A program made the translations under genes and the position numbers. Source: Peribacillus frigoritolerans (GTDB lineage Bacteria > Bacillota > Bacilli > Bacillales > DSM-1321). From it: a DNA stretch of 64,000 nucleotides. The number at the start of each line of letters is the position of its first letter. Position 1 is the stretch's first letter. Below, piece by piece: positions 35,531-44,089 of this stretch. The stretch lies in the NCBI RefSeq assembly GCF_001636405.1, contig NZ_KV440950.1:3328778-3392777 (forward strand), given 5' to 3'. A model generated the notes under the pieces. It made no database searches and was not told the DNA's origin. It was given only the letters and a program-made list of their open reading frames with translations.

Positions 35531-36142
35531 TTATGTCTCCTTTCCTAAAGACTTTGCATATTCTTTAACGGCTTCAATCGGATTTTCAGCTTCAAGCACA
35601 CCTGACATGACCGCAATTCCGTGTGCCCCCGCATCCAGCACGTCTTGGCAATTGAAAGGTGTTATTCCTCCTATCGCAATTATCGGAAGATCGACATTTC
35701 TTGTGATTGCATGAAGCTCCTCAACTCCCCTAGGAGGAAGGCCAATTTTTGAAGCCGTTTCAAAAACATGTCCATAAATCGCGTAATCGGCCCCTTTGCT
35801 GAATGCGGCTTTCGCTTCATCCATGGAATGGATCGAACAGCCAACATTCATCCCTGGAAAAGCTCCTTTTACGACTTCTGCATCTAAACTATGAAAAGCC
35901 AATTGCACACCAAATACTTTGTGTACCCAGGCTACATCCACCCGGTCATTAATGATGATCTTAGAAAGCGGAATCTTATTATCATGTAATAGCCTCACTG
36001 CTCGATAGAGTTCCGAAGCACTCCTATGCTTTTCCCTTAGATAAAAGAAATCAACATGTTCCTGAATGTTTGAAGCGATTTCCACAAACTTTTCAATTGG
36101 CTGTTTCCCAGTGGAAATTATATGCAATTCATGTGCATTCAT
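35531..36142 (-). CDS. tenI: thiazole tautomerase TenI
   Basis: 203-residue ThiE/TenI-fold TIM barrel (MNAHELHIISTGKQPIEKF, then FFYLREKHRSASEL and IAIGGITPFNCQDVLDAGAHGIAVMSGV). Position between ykoC and thiO, and divergence from the ThiE pyrophosphate-binding pattern, favour TenI, which aromatises the thiazole tautomer. The start at 36142 follows a GGGGG stretch. A ThiE-like role cannot be excluded by sequence alone. Confidence 0.87.
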   Translation of the reverse strand: MNAHELHIISTGKQPIEKFVEIASNIQEHVDFFYLREKHRSASELYRAVRLLHDNKIPLSKIIINDRVDVAWVHKVFGVQLAFHSLDAEVVKGAFPGMNVGCSIHSMDEAKAAFSKGADYAIYGHVFETASKIGLPPRGVEELHAITRNVDLPIIAIGGITPFNCQDVLDAGAHGIAVMSGVLEAENPIEAVKEYAKSLGKET

Positions 36143-36182
36143 ACTAGAACCCCCAACTAGCAAAGTTACAATCTCATAAAAA

Positions 36183-36959
36183 TCAAATAGATACTAACGG
36201 GAATTGAATCGATAGGTAAAAGCCGGCCAACAGCAGGATGATAAAATACAGAATGAAACCATGGTCCATTTTTGAAAAACCAAATTCATAATAGTATGTT
36301 CGATCCCGAGTGTCTGTAAATCGCTTTGCCTCCATCGCCACCGCGATTCGGTGAGCACGTCTGATGCTTCCGGATAACAATGGGATGGAATAGGATTTCA
36401 TTTTAAAATAGACCGACCTTATCCCTTTTCCTCTTTCGAAACCGCGTACCTTCATCGCGTTTCGTATCGTTTGGAACTCCTCCATCATGATGGGAATCAG
36501 CCTTAATGCCGCCATGAAACTATAGGCATATTTCGGTTTAAGCTTAACTTGCTGCATTAACGAATAAAACAAGTTCACTGGTCTCGTCGTTAAGGAAAAA
36601 GTTAAACCAAGGGCCGCAAAGAATAAAGCTCGAAAGCCTACCAGTAATCCCCTCATGAAACTTTCTTCCGTAATCGATATGAGGCCCCACTCAAACCAAA
36701 GCGTCTCACCTTGCCCGAATAATATCATTGCAGAAGAGGTGGATATAAAAATGAAACAAAAGGGAATCGACAAAAGCAGGATGCGTTTTATCGAATGCCC
36801 GGTAAAAAACAAAAATAATATCAATACTCCAATGGTGATGTTCATCATATAATTCAGGTCATGAATGAATAACGCCACGATGCATAATACAATCAGTACA
36901 CCAAGTTTAAGGCTTGGATTAATTCCATGGAGCCATGTTTCTGCGTTTGAAACATTCAT
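36183..36959 (-). CDS. ykoC: ECF transporter T component, YkoC-like (thiamin/HMP uptake)
   Basis: 258-residue EcfT membrane protein with 5-6 hydrophobic segments. The coupling motif AALRLIPIMMEEFQTIRNAMKVRG lies around residues 145-170 and AVAMEAKRF at about 206-214 (the two EcfT ARG/AxxxRG-type helices). It starts directly after ykoD. Expected to couple the YkoE substrate-binding subunit to the YkoD ATPase. Confidence 0.9.
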   Translation of the reverse strand: MNVSNAETWLHGINPSLKLGVLIVLCIVALFIHDLNYMMNITIGVLILFLFFTGHSIKRILLLSIPFCFIFISTSSAMILFGQGETLWFEWGLISITEESFMRGLLVGFRALFFAALGLTFSLTTRPVNLFYSLMQQVKLKPKYAYSFMAALRLIPIMMEEFQTIRNAMKVRGFERGKGIRSVYFKMKSYSIPLLSGSIRRAHRIAVAMEAKRFTDTRDRTYYYEFGFSKMDHGFILYFIILLLAGFYLSIQFPLVSI

Positions 36960-38432
36960 CTACATGACACTCCTTTTAACTTTGGTCTCGACAAATCCGG
37001 CTTGCGCGATGTTTTTATCACTTATTACGTTTCCGCCCTTAACCGTCCAGATCCTGGTTGCAAAGTTTTTTGAAATATGTTCGTCATGAGTTACCATGAT
37101 CACGGTTATTCCGCGCCTTCGATATTCCTCGAACCATTCCAATAATGCAAAGGTATTCTTCGAATCTTGGCCAAATGTCGGCTCATCCAGGAGAATGATT
37201 TTTTTGTCGATTACGATTGATGCTGCTACGCTTAAGCGACGCTTTTGACCCATTGATAATTGAAACGGATGTTTATCCCGATGTGCCTCAAGGCGGAACA
37301 CTTTAAGCAATGAGCGGACTCTCTCATCTATTTCTTGTTGCGGCCTTTTATCAATACGCAATGAATAGGCAATCTCTTCATATACAGTATTTGCAACGAA
37401 CTGAAACTCAGGATTTTGAAAGACAAACGTCATATGATCCGTTGGATTTTTCACCATTTTAATGGGGTTCCCCAATAATTCATACGTACCTTTCGTTTTT
37501 ATGAACTGCATCAATGCATGCAAAAGTGTACTCTTGCCCGCGCCATTTTCTCCCCTGATCACAATCCATTCTCCTGAATGGACCTTCAGCTCTTCAACGT
37601 GTATTTTTTCCTCTTTATTCCGAAAACCGCTAAATCCTTGCACATCCAGAAGAGGTAAACCATCTGTAAATTGGTGTTCCCTAGTGGGTGCATACTTCTG
37701 TATATATTCATCCCAAACACCAGGAAACCAAATTCCATGTTCTCTCATTTCATTTTTATATAGGGAAAGAATGGTGTCTCTTGGACCATCAGCTATGATT
37801 TGACCGTCATCGTTTAAAAGCACGATTCGTTCGATGAATTCTAAAACATGGTCAATTTTATGTTCGACGATAATAACCGTTTTGTCTTTTCCGACTTCCT
37901 TCAACAAGTCCCAGATTTCTTTCGTTCCTTCCGGATCAAGCATGGCCGTCGGTTCATCTAAAAATAGCACTTCTGGTTCAAGGGCCAATACTGAAGCGAT
38001 TGCCAGACGCTGTTTCATCCCGCCTGATAATGTTTCTATACTTGTATGCCCTAGGTTCAATCCTACATTACGGATTTGATTTTCAATTTTCTCTTTCATT
38101 TCTTCTTTAGGGACGGAAAGATTCTCAAGGACAAAGGCAATTTCCTCATCGGCAAATGGCATGCAAAACTGGCTATCAGGGTCTTGAAAAACATACCCCC
38201 ATGAAGAAGGGCATTTCAATTTCTCCGCTTTCATCGGTACTTCGATGGAATTCGGAATCAATCCGCTTAACACTTGCAACAGAGTGGACTTACCACATCC
38301 TGATGGTCCCAACAATAGCACTTTTTCTCCTTGATCAAACGTTAATGATAGGTCCTTGAATATCAAAGATTCATCACCGGGATATTTCATTCTTAACTTT
38401 TCAACAGAAACGATTGGTTCCATGGCCCTCAA
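36960..38432 (-). CDS. ykoD: ECF transporter tandem ATPase, YkoD-like
   Basis: 490-residue fusion of two ABC ATPase domains. The first has GPSGCGKST, ETLSGGMKQRLA and VLFLDEPTAMLDPE. The second (from about residue 265) has GENGAGKSTLLHAL, a signature region LSMGQKKRLSVAA and IILLDEPTFGQD. Tandem EcfA-EcfA' architecture is typical of YkoD. First domain carries canonical catalytic Glu in DEPT; both look active. Energises HMP/thiamin import with YkoE and YkoC. Confidence 0.92.
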   Translation of the reverse strand: MRAMEPIVSVEKLRMKYPGDESLIFKDLSLTFDQGEKVLLLGPSGCGKSTLLQVLSGLIPNSIEVPMKAEKLKCPSSWGYVFQDPDSQFCMPFADEEIAFVLENLSVPKEEMKEKIENQIRNVGLNLGHTSIETLSGGMKQRLAIASVLALEPEVLFLDEPTAMLDPEGTKEIWDLLKEVGKDKTVIIVEHKIDHVLEFIERIVLLNDDGQIIADGPRDTILSLYKNEMREHGIWFPGVWDEYIQKYAPTREHQFTDGLPLLDVQGFSGFRNKEEKIHVEELKVHSGEWIVIRGENGAGKSTLLHALMQFIKTKGTYELLGNPIKMVKNPTDHMTFVFQNPEFQFVANTVYEEIAYSLRIDKRPQQEIDERVRSLLKVFRLEAHRDKHPFQLSMGQKRRLSVAASIVIDKKIILLDEPTFGQDSKNTFALLEWFEEYRRRGITVIMVTHDEHISKNFATRIWTVKGGNVISDKNIAQAGFVETKVKRSVM

Positions 38433-38435
38433 CCT

Positions 38436-39020
38436 CTACTTTTGATCCAGTTCTGCATAATCTTTATTGGAAACCGGACGCACAAGATTTGTTACTCCTG
38501 TTGCTTCCAGGACTTTAACTAGATAATAAGCGGTCACACCTGCAAAGAATATGGAACCCACAAACCTCGTTATCATGAATAACGATAGATTCCAAGTTGA
38601 AAGCGCACCTATTTCCCCGTATGCAAAATCCATGATAACTGATGCCAGGCAGGAAGCTATCGCAGCTAAAACGGCCACCTGCATATTGAATTTTTTATAT
38701 TTAAAAGTCATGAACACCAGTTCCGCGAACAAACCTTGGACCACCCCATATAACAGTACGGTCAGTCCCCATGGTGAACCAAGGAAGAACTCCCCGGAAG
38801 CTGCAGCTATCTCCGCCAAAAGTGCCACACCCGGTTTCCGTAAAATTAAGAAGGCGACGGGGCCAGCTATAAACCACATTCCATAAATAAGTTGATCCAG
38901 ATGTAATCCTAACGGTTTAACGGAATAATAAATCGAACCCCAAAGGATATAAACAATTCCAAATGCTACCGCAATCACGATCGTGACCAATATGTCCGTT
39001 AATTTCAATCCTTTTTTCAT
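38436..39020 (-). CDS. ykoE: ECF transporter substrate-binding (S) component, YkoE-like
   Basis: 194-residue membrane protein with 5-6 hydrophobic segments (TDILVTIVIAVAFGIVYILWG..., GGxP-like LGSPWGLTVLLYGVVQGLFAELVF). The YkoE family, found only with YkoD/YkoC, imports hydroxymethylpyrimidine or thiamin. It lies 15 nt downstream of tenA under the TPP riboswitch. Confidence 0.9.
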   Translation of the reverse strand: MKKGLKLTDILVTIVIAVAFGIVYILWGSIYYSVKPLGLHLDQLIYGMWFIAGPVAFLILRKPGVALLAEIAAASGEFFLGSPWGLTVLLYGVVQGLFAELVFMTFKYKKFNMQVAVLAAIASCLASVIMDFAYGEIGALSTWNLSLFMITRFVGSIFFAGVTAYYLVKVLEATGVTNLVRPVSNKDYAELDQK

Positions 39021-39035
39021 TGTTTCATTCTCCTT

Positions 39036-39719
39036 TTATACTTCTAATGTTTCCTTATGAACGGGCCATGTCTCTAAACGATAAGCCATTTCCCAAAATG
39101 AGTATTCATATTGGCTGCTGAGAATAAAATGCTCTTTCATTCTCGCCTTATCTTCTTCAGTTACTTTTTCAGCAATCTCATCCAGCCTGGCAATTTGTTC
39201 TTCCACCAAAGTGCGGAACCACTCTCCTCCGTAAGCCGCTATCCACTCTTGATAAATCGGCTCTTCGGGCATGCACTCTTGCAGCTTTTCACCTATCTCA
39301 TAATACAGCCAGTAACACGGCAAGATAGCTGCAATAACATCTCCTAAATGTCCCGAATAAGCCGCACGATACATATGGGAAGTATAAGCATAGGCAGTCG
39401 GGGCAGGCTTGAAATTTTCCCGTTCTTCTTTAGTGATGCCTAATCTCTCGGAAAAATTCTCATGAAGCTTCAACTCCGCTTCATATGTTCCTTGTGCATG
39501 GCCGGCAAGCCTGCTTGTTGTATGTAAATCTGTAGCTTTGACTGCCCCTAAGGCTTGAACTCTAGCAAAATGAGATAAATAATAGGCATCTTGCATGACA
39601 TAGAAACGGAAACACTCCAATGGCAATGTGCCATCTCCTATTCCTGCAACGAACGGATGATTAAAACTAGCTTCCCAAATGTGATCAACTTCCTTACGGA
39701 TTTCCTCTGAAAACTTCAT
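39036..39719 (-). CDS. tenA: aminopyrimidine aminohydrolase (thiaminase II) TenA
   Basis: 227-residue all-helical TenA. The nucleophilic cysteine is in AAILPCYWLYYEIGE, and a C-terminal SSQYEYSFWEMAYRLETWP carries the catalytic Glu. It hydrolyses aminopyrimidine thiamin-degradation products to HMP, fitting the salvage/uptake genes that follow. The ATG at 39719 is 7 nt from TTGGAGGT; the frame extends to 39770 without support. First gene of the operon. Confidence 0.93.
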   Translation of the reverse strand: MKFSEEIRKEVDHIWEASFNHPFVAGIGDGTLPLECFRFYVMQDAYYLSHFARVQALGAVKATDLHTTSRLAGHAQGTYEAELKLHENFSERLGITKEERENFKPAPTAYAYTSHMYRAAYSGHLGDVIAAILPCYWLYYEIGEKLQECMPEEPIYQEWIAAYGGEWFRTLVEEQIARLDEIAEKVTEEDKARMKEHFILSSQYEYSFWEMAYRLETWPVHKETLEV

Positions 39720-39789
39720 GTCCATTACCTCCAAATTGTATTTTTTCAATGAACGTTTCGGAAAAAACACTTATCACCCCTTTTTTTGC

Positions 39790-39828
39790 AAACAAAAAAC
39801 CACTTTCTTAAACGTAAAGAAAGTGGTT
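39790..39828 (-). terminator. riboswitch-controlled terminator of the thiamin operon
   Basis: AACCACTTTCTT / AAGAAAGTGGTT stem followed on the minus strand by TTTTTTG, between the TPP aptamer and tenA. Confidence 0.87.
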
Positions 39829-39866
39829 GTACTTGAAATAATACAGAAATGTATAGTTCCAGACCC

Positions 39867-39980
39867 CACTTCCCTACGCTGGTATAAACCAGATCAGGTT
39901 CTAAGGGTCTTAAAGTCATACTTCAATCTCAGCTTTTGTGGGTAAAAAATCAACTTTTACCTATAAAGCACCCCTAGTGG
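39867..39980 (-). ncRNA. TPP (THI-box) riboswitch
   Basis: The minus strand has the aptamer in order: GGGGTGC at the 5' end, CTGAGA, then ACCCTTAGAACCTGATCTGG and TACCAGCGTAGGGAAG closing P1. It is followed by a terminator hairpin (39790-39828), so TPP binding should stop transcription of tenA-ykoEDC-tenI-thiOSGF. Confidence 0.96.
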
Positions 39981-40147
39981 TACAAATTGTATATTAAATT
40001 CATTTGCCTTTATATTAACACGATAAATCCAATTGTCAAACGTATTAGAAAAGTTTTCTTGATTTAGGGTTACTAAACTTTCAATCTTCCATACCCTCAT
40101 TTCCCGTAGCCTTCAAAGAATTTGATCAAAGGGAGCTCAGTTAGTAG

Positions 40148-40376
40148 TTTACTCGTGAATTTTGCCGGTTTACTCGTGAATTCAGCTGTTTTACTCGTGA
40201 ATTTTGCCGGTTTACTCGTGAATTCAGCTGTTTTACTCGTGAAATTGACTTTCACTTGGGATTTCTGCTGTTTTACTCGTGAGTTTAGCCGGTTTACTCG
40301 TAAATTCTACTGTTTTACTCGTGAGTTTTGCCGGTTTACTCGTGAATTCTGCTGTTTTACTCGTAAATTCAGCTGT
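40148..40376 (+). repeat. 21-nt tandem repeat array, about 11 units
   Basis: Units begin TTTACTCGTGAATT and alternate two 7-nt tails, TTGCCGG (A) and CAGCTGT (B), giving a 42-nt higher order A-B-A-B pattern. There is a 40-nt diverged patch in the middle (40232-40271), then A-B-A-B-B. Open frames of up to 88 codons cross it only because 21 is divisible by three; the heptad LLVNFAG/LLVNSAV has no start context that convinces me. The array ends exactly where a hydratase fragment begins. Confidence 0.9.
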
Positions 40377-40641
40377 GTCAGGTAAGAAGATAGGCTTGAC
40401 TTCAAAGGCTATGCAGGAGGTTCTGGGAGTGGATGAACCGGATTATGGACATTTACTTGATACGATGAAAATAGAAAATGACGGCTGCATTTCGAGTTTG
40501 CGGTTAATCCAGCCAAAAGTGGAGGCAGAAGTAGCTTTCATATTAAGGAAAGATTTACATGTCCCCAATATTACGGTTGATGATGTAATCGAGGCCACTG
40601 ATTATGTGGTTGCTTCGATCGAAGTGGTTGATAGCGAATAA
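40377..40641 (+). pseudogene. truncated 2-keto-4-pentenoate (dienoate) hydratase
   Basis: The frame starts abruptly at GKKIGLTSKAMQEVLGVDEPDYGHLLD and runs through IQPKVEAEVAFILRKDLHVPNITVDDVIEATDYVVASIEVVDS to an early stop. This is the central part of MhpD/DmpE-type hydratases of aromatic meta-cleavage pathways. The ~80 N-terminal residues and the C-terminal half are missing, and it abuts the tandem repeats without a start codon of its own. A decayed fragment, not a functional enzyme. Confidence 0.8.
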
Positions 40642-40788
40642 TTTATTTTTAATTGTGAACTATCAAAAGATCTCCCCGAAGAAATGACTTTCATTACCGC
40701 ATTATCAAAATCAGTGTTAAACTATCCATGTTCATTCATATTTCCAGCTTAATTAATAACGGCCTTTTTTTGTTCTTGACTTGAATAG

Positions 40789-41601
40789 ATGAAAGTGGTG
40801 AGGAAAGTTTCAATTTTGCGTTCCTTTAGAAAGTTCTACCAGTTAATTGTGGATATTCCTTTAAAAAAGAGTGTGGTTTTGAATTACCGCTACGAGGTAA
40901 AAGCTGTAATCGGAACAGGAAGCTACGGTATTGTTTATCGTTGCAATGATTTGAAAAAGAATGAAAATATAGTGATCAAACAGCTCAGGAAAAGTAAACG
41001 CCGCAGCAAAAAAGAGCTGAAACAGTTTGAAAATGAAATTTCCATATTACGAATGTTAAACCACAGAAATATCCCTAAATTTCACGAGAAATTTTCGCAG
41101 GATGGAAATGTTTATTTTGTGATGGATTTCATAGAAGGGAATAATTTAGAAGACCATATTTTCTCGAATCAATTAACGTTCAATGAGAAAGAGTCTCTAT
41201 ATTTTCTATATAAGCTGGTCGATTTAGTATGTTATCTACATGAGCATGACATTTTCCATCAAGATTTACGTATACCGAATATTTTACTTAAGAACCATCA
41301 GCCCATTTTGATAGACTTTGGTTTGTCCAAGATGATCAATTCGGACAACCTCGCTAAAGAATCCATTTTGCAGCTGAAAAGGCAGGATTTTTACGACTTG
41401 GGGGAAATACTTCTATATGTACTTTATACGACGTACGCTTCCAAAAGTAAAAAAGCACTTCCTTGGACAGAAGAGCTTTCGTTAGAAAAAGAAACTGTGT
41501 ATATACTGAAAAGGTTATTAAGCATCCAAGAACCTTATTCAGATATTAAAGATATCTCAATGGACTTGCAGGCTGTATTGAAGTCAAAGAATTGGAATTA
41601 G
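40789..41601 (+). CDS. Hanks-type serine/threonine protein kinase, small soluble
   Basis: 270 residues, kinase domain only. The glycine loop GTGSYG is at 42-47, ATP lysine in VIKQL (Lys64) and helix-C Glu about residue 83. The catalytic loop is HQDLRIPN (157-164, Asp159, Asn164; HQD replaces HRD) and the metal DFG is at 176-178. No transmembrane or PASTA part is present, so unlike PrkC; more like B. subtilis YbdM/PrkD-type kinases. The N-terminal 30 residues are basic. The ribosome binding site at 40789 is weak, so the start is uncertain. The 3' end overlaps by 4 nt the stop of an opposing Ser/Arg-rich gene. Confidence 0.87.
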   Translation: MKVVRKVSILRSFRKFYQLIVDIPLKKSVVLNYRYEVKAVIGTGSYGIVYRCNDLKKNENIVIKQLRKSKRRSKKELKQFENEISILRMLNHRNIPKFHEKFSQDGNVYFVMDFIEGNNLEDHIFSNQLTFNEKESLYFLYKLVDLVCYLHEHDIFHQDLRIPNILLKNHQPILIDFGLSKMINSDNLAKESILQLKRQDFYDLGEILLYVLYTTYASKSKKALPWTEELSLEKETVYILKRLLSIQEPYSDIKDISMDLQAVLKSKNWN

Positions 41602-41765
41602 CTGCTGCTGCCCCGCCCTTTTCTCTTGTAGCGGTCACTTCCACTCATGGGATACCTTTTGTACCCCCGGCTGCTGCTGCTGCTGCCTCGGCGATAATGC
41701 CCATGTCTTCGCTCACTGCTGCCTTGGGAAAGCTGTTTGATTTTTTTCATTATTTTCTTCAGCAT
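41598..41765 (-). CDS. tiny Ser/Arg/Gly-rich basic protein
   Basis: 55 residues: basic N-terminus MLKKIMKKIKQLSQG, then RRHGHYRRGSSSSSRGYKRY and an RKGRGSSS end. AGAGGTG lies 6 nt before the ATG, which supports translation. Ser-rich runs flanked by Arg/Lys resemble phosphorylated or coat-type spore proteins, but I cannot assign a family. Converges with and overlaps the kinase gene by 4 nt. A 76-codon frame on the opposite strand is its shadow. Confidence 0.6.
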   Translation of the reverse strand: MLKKIMKKIKQLSQGSSERRHGHYRRGSSSSSRGYKRYPMSGSDRYKRKGRGSSS

Positions 41766-41822
41766 TTCTTTCACCTCTTTTATTTTTGTTTTAAAGCCTG
41801 TTATTCATTTAGCCTAACATAG

Positions 41823-42060
41823 TCACAGTATAAACCTTATTAATAAGTACTATAATTTTTTTTCATTTGTGTTACAGTCCATTACTGCTTCATGGATACG
41901 GCTTTTTTCATTGTTGGTCATGGGAACGCCCTAATCCCTTCAATTTATGAAACGCCAAATGGCTCTTACAACATACGAGTAGAGACAAAGTCGATTTATT
42001 ATCTTTTCCATTTCTGAGTTACATTCGGTATATATTATCTGTTTTTCGAATCAGTCAGTA
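41823..42060. other. gene-free interval between the Ser/Arg-rich gene and HU
   Basis: AT-rich, with no gene or RNA recognised. It holds the presumed promoter of the Ser/Arg-rich gene. A short motif TAGAGACAAAGTCGATTT (about 41980-41997) resembles ATAGACAAAGTCGATTTT near the right end of the IS remnant (24405-24420) and may be a repeat relic. Confidence 0.4.
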
Positions 42061-42061
42061 A

Positions 42062-42095
42062 ACAAAAAACCTGGCGCATATTTCATCGCCAGGTT
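42062..42095 (-). terminator. terminator of the HU gene
   Basis: AACCTGGCG / CGCCAGGTT hairpin with 10-nt loop and a TTTTTTG tail on the minus strand. Confidence 0.9.
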
Positions 42096-42113
42096 TTTTT
42101 CTTCGTTCACCTT

Positions 42114-42386
42114 TTATTTTACAGCTTCTTTTAATTCCTTACCTGCTTTAAAAGCAGGTACTTTACTAGCTGCAATTTGTATTTCTTCGCCAGTTTGCGG
42201 GTTTCTTCCTGTACGGGCAGCACGGTCACGCACTTCAAATGTACCAAAACCAACTAATTGGATTTTTTCATCTTTAGCAAGTGTAGCCGTGATTGTTTCA
42301 AACAATGCATCCACTACTTTTTTTGCTTCGTCTTTTGTCAGTTCAGCTTGTGCTGCAACACTGCTCACTAATTCTGTTTTATTCAT
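42114..42386 (-). CDS. hup: HU-family DNA-binding protein
   Basis: 90-residue histone-like protein ([23 protein letters not shown]...). It contains the family signature [26 protein letters not shown] and the arm proline in that loop. It binds and bends DNA as a dimer. It is not next to spoIVA as B. subtilis hbs is, so it may be a second HU paralogue. ATG preceded by AGGATGAGGTG. The ~170 nt upstream carry its promoter, which I did not resolve. Confidence 0.94.
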   Translation of the reverse strand: MNKTELVSSVAAQAELTKDEAKKVVDALFETITATLAKDEKIQLVGFGTFEVRDRAARTGRNPQTGEEIQIAASKVPAFKAGKELKEAVK

Positions 42387-42559
42387 ATGAACACCTCATC
42401 CTTTTATTTTGCATAAAATATGTAGAGAAGACAACATAACATATCTTGTATGCCTCTGTCACTTATTATGGCTAAATAAAAGGAATTGCAGCTCAAAATT
42501 GATCTTTCTTGCAGATAAAAGGGCCTTGATCAACATACTAGGCACGATCTGACTCTTGT

Positions 42560-44077
42560 TCAACTTTCTGCAGTTTCGAGCTGCAACCATTGATAGATGG
42601 TATCCATATCAATATTTTCTTCCAGATGGGAAGCCAAGAGGTTATACGCTTCCTCCCTGCGCTCCGAGTCGCTTTGAACGTTTTCCTTCACTTCATCCAA
42701 CCCCTTGTTCCGTCGAATTTGGTTAACCAGTAATCTAGTGAACAAGCGATTATGGAATATTCCATGGAGATATGTTCCCATAACTTGGTTGTCATTGGAA
42801 ATGGCCCCATCCTCTCTTCCATCCTTCAATAATAGAAAGGGCCTTACTTGTGACTTCAATGTCGTTCTGCCTAAATGTATTTCGAAACCGTTAAGATTCA
42901 TTTGACTTTCCATTATCCCAGCAGAAAGGACACCTTCCATTTGTACCGTCTTCTTTTCTGCTTGAAAGACTGTTTCCACCGGAAGAAGCGAAAGCCCTTC
43001 TGCGTTCTCACCATCACCCTCGATAGCATCAGGATCGAAAAGTTCAGTCCCTAGCATTTGAAAACCGCCGCATATGCCGAAGATTTTCGTTCCTTGTTTC
43101 CGCCGTTCATCGATGGCCCGATCAAATCCCATACGTTTCAACCACTCTAAGTCTTCCATCGTGTTTTTTGTACCCGGCAAAATTAGCAGATCGGGATTAC
43201 CTAACTCATGGACACTGCTAACAAGTCGGACACCTACTCCGGGTTCATCGAAAAAAGGATCCACATCTGTAAAATTGGAGATCCGCGGAAATCTCAGGAC
43301 GGCTACATCGATCGGAAACTCAGCCTTTTTAGGTTTTTTAAAACGTAAGGAAGAGAGGGCAAGTGAATCTTCCGCTTCAATATTCACGTCTAGATAAGGC
43401 AGCACCCCGAGGACCGGAATCCCGGTTTCCTTTTCCACCCATTCAATGCCATCGTCCAACAATTCACGCATGCCACGAAATTTATTGATGATGATCCCCT
43501 TTACACTATCTCGTTCTTCTTGATCCAATAAGGCAAGTGTCCCAATAATGGACGCAAATACTCCACCACGATCAATATCGGCCACTAAAATGACAGCCGC
43601 ATCCGTGAGTTTAGCCATTCGCATATTTGCAATATCCCGGTCCTTAAGGTTAATTTCAGCAGGACTTCCTGCCCCTTCGAGTACTATGATGTCATATTCA
43701 TCTTGTAGTTTTTCCACCGATTTACGGATGATGGGCATGGCTTCCTGGACAAATTGGGACCGATAGCTTTTTGCATTCATATCAAGAAAATGTTTTCCGT
43801 GAACGATCACTTCCGAAACCATATCCTGCTTTGGTTTCAGTAAAATCGGATTCATATCAGTCGTTGCCGTTATCCGTGCCGCTTCCGCCTGCACTCCCTG
43901 AGCCCGTCCGATTTCACCGCCATCCAAGGTTACATAAGAATTCAATGCCATGTTTTGTGATTTGAAAGGGACGACACGTAATCCTTTATTGGAAAATACC
44001 CGGCAAAACGCCGTACAAATCAAACTTTTCCCTACATCGGATGACGTCCCTTGTATCATGATGGATCGTGCCTTCAT
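42560..44077 (-). CDS. cbiP: cobyric acid synthase CbiP
   Basis: 505-residue glutamine amidotransferase that amidates side chains b, d, e and g of adenosylcobyrinic a,c-diamide. The N-terminal DTBS-like ATPase has MIQGTSSDVGKS, and the class I GATase domain has the nucleophile in FGICGGFQMLG and catalytic His in TYLHGIFHN. The ATG at 44077 follows GGGGGTGA; the reading three codons longer uses a GTG inside that site. Last gene of the cobalamin operon, 12 nt after btuR. Confidence 0.95.
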   Translation of the reverse strand: MKARSIMIQGTSSDVGKSLICTAFCRVFSNKGLRVVPFKSQNMALNSYVTLDGGEIGRAQGVQAEAARITATTDMNPILLKPKQDMVSEVIVHGKHFLDMNAKSYRSQFVQEAMPIIRKSVEKLQDEYDIIVLEGAGSPAEINLKDRDIANMRMAKLTDAAVILVADIDRGGVFASIIGTLALLDQEERDSVKGIIINKFRGMRELLDDGIEWVEKETGIPVLGVLPYLDVNIEAEDSLALSSLRFKKPKKAEFPIDVAVLRFPRISNFTDVDPFFDEPGVGVRLVSSVHELGNPDLLILPGTKNTMEDLEWLKRMGFDRAIDERRKQGTKIFGICGGFQMLGTELFDPDAIEGDGENAEGLSLLPVETVFQAEKKTVQMEGVLSAGIMESQMNLNGFEIHLGRTTLKSQVRPFLLLKDGREDGAISNDNQVMGTYLHGIFHNRLFTRLLVNQIRRNKGLDEVKENVQSDSERREEAYNLLASHLEENIDMDTIYQWLQLETAES

Positions 44078-44089
44078 TACGCTCACCCC

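Noticed and set aside
40148..40376. Tandem repeats considered as a CRISPR array
   Set aside because: Units are directly adjacent at 21 nt with near-identical tails; no unique spacers and no cas genes nearby.
40122..40385. 88-codon frame with LLVNSAV-type heptads
   Set aside because: Open only because the repeat unit is 21 nt; frame changes after the diverged patch and no start signal is present.
41592..41822. 76-codon Ala/Pro/Phe-rich frame on the plus strand
   Set aside because: Opposite strand of the Ser/Arg-rich gene, which has the better ribosome binding site and composition.
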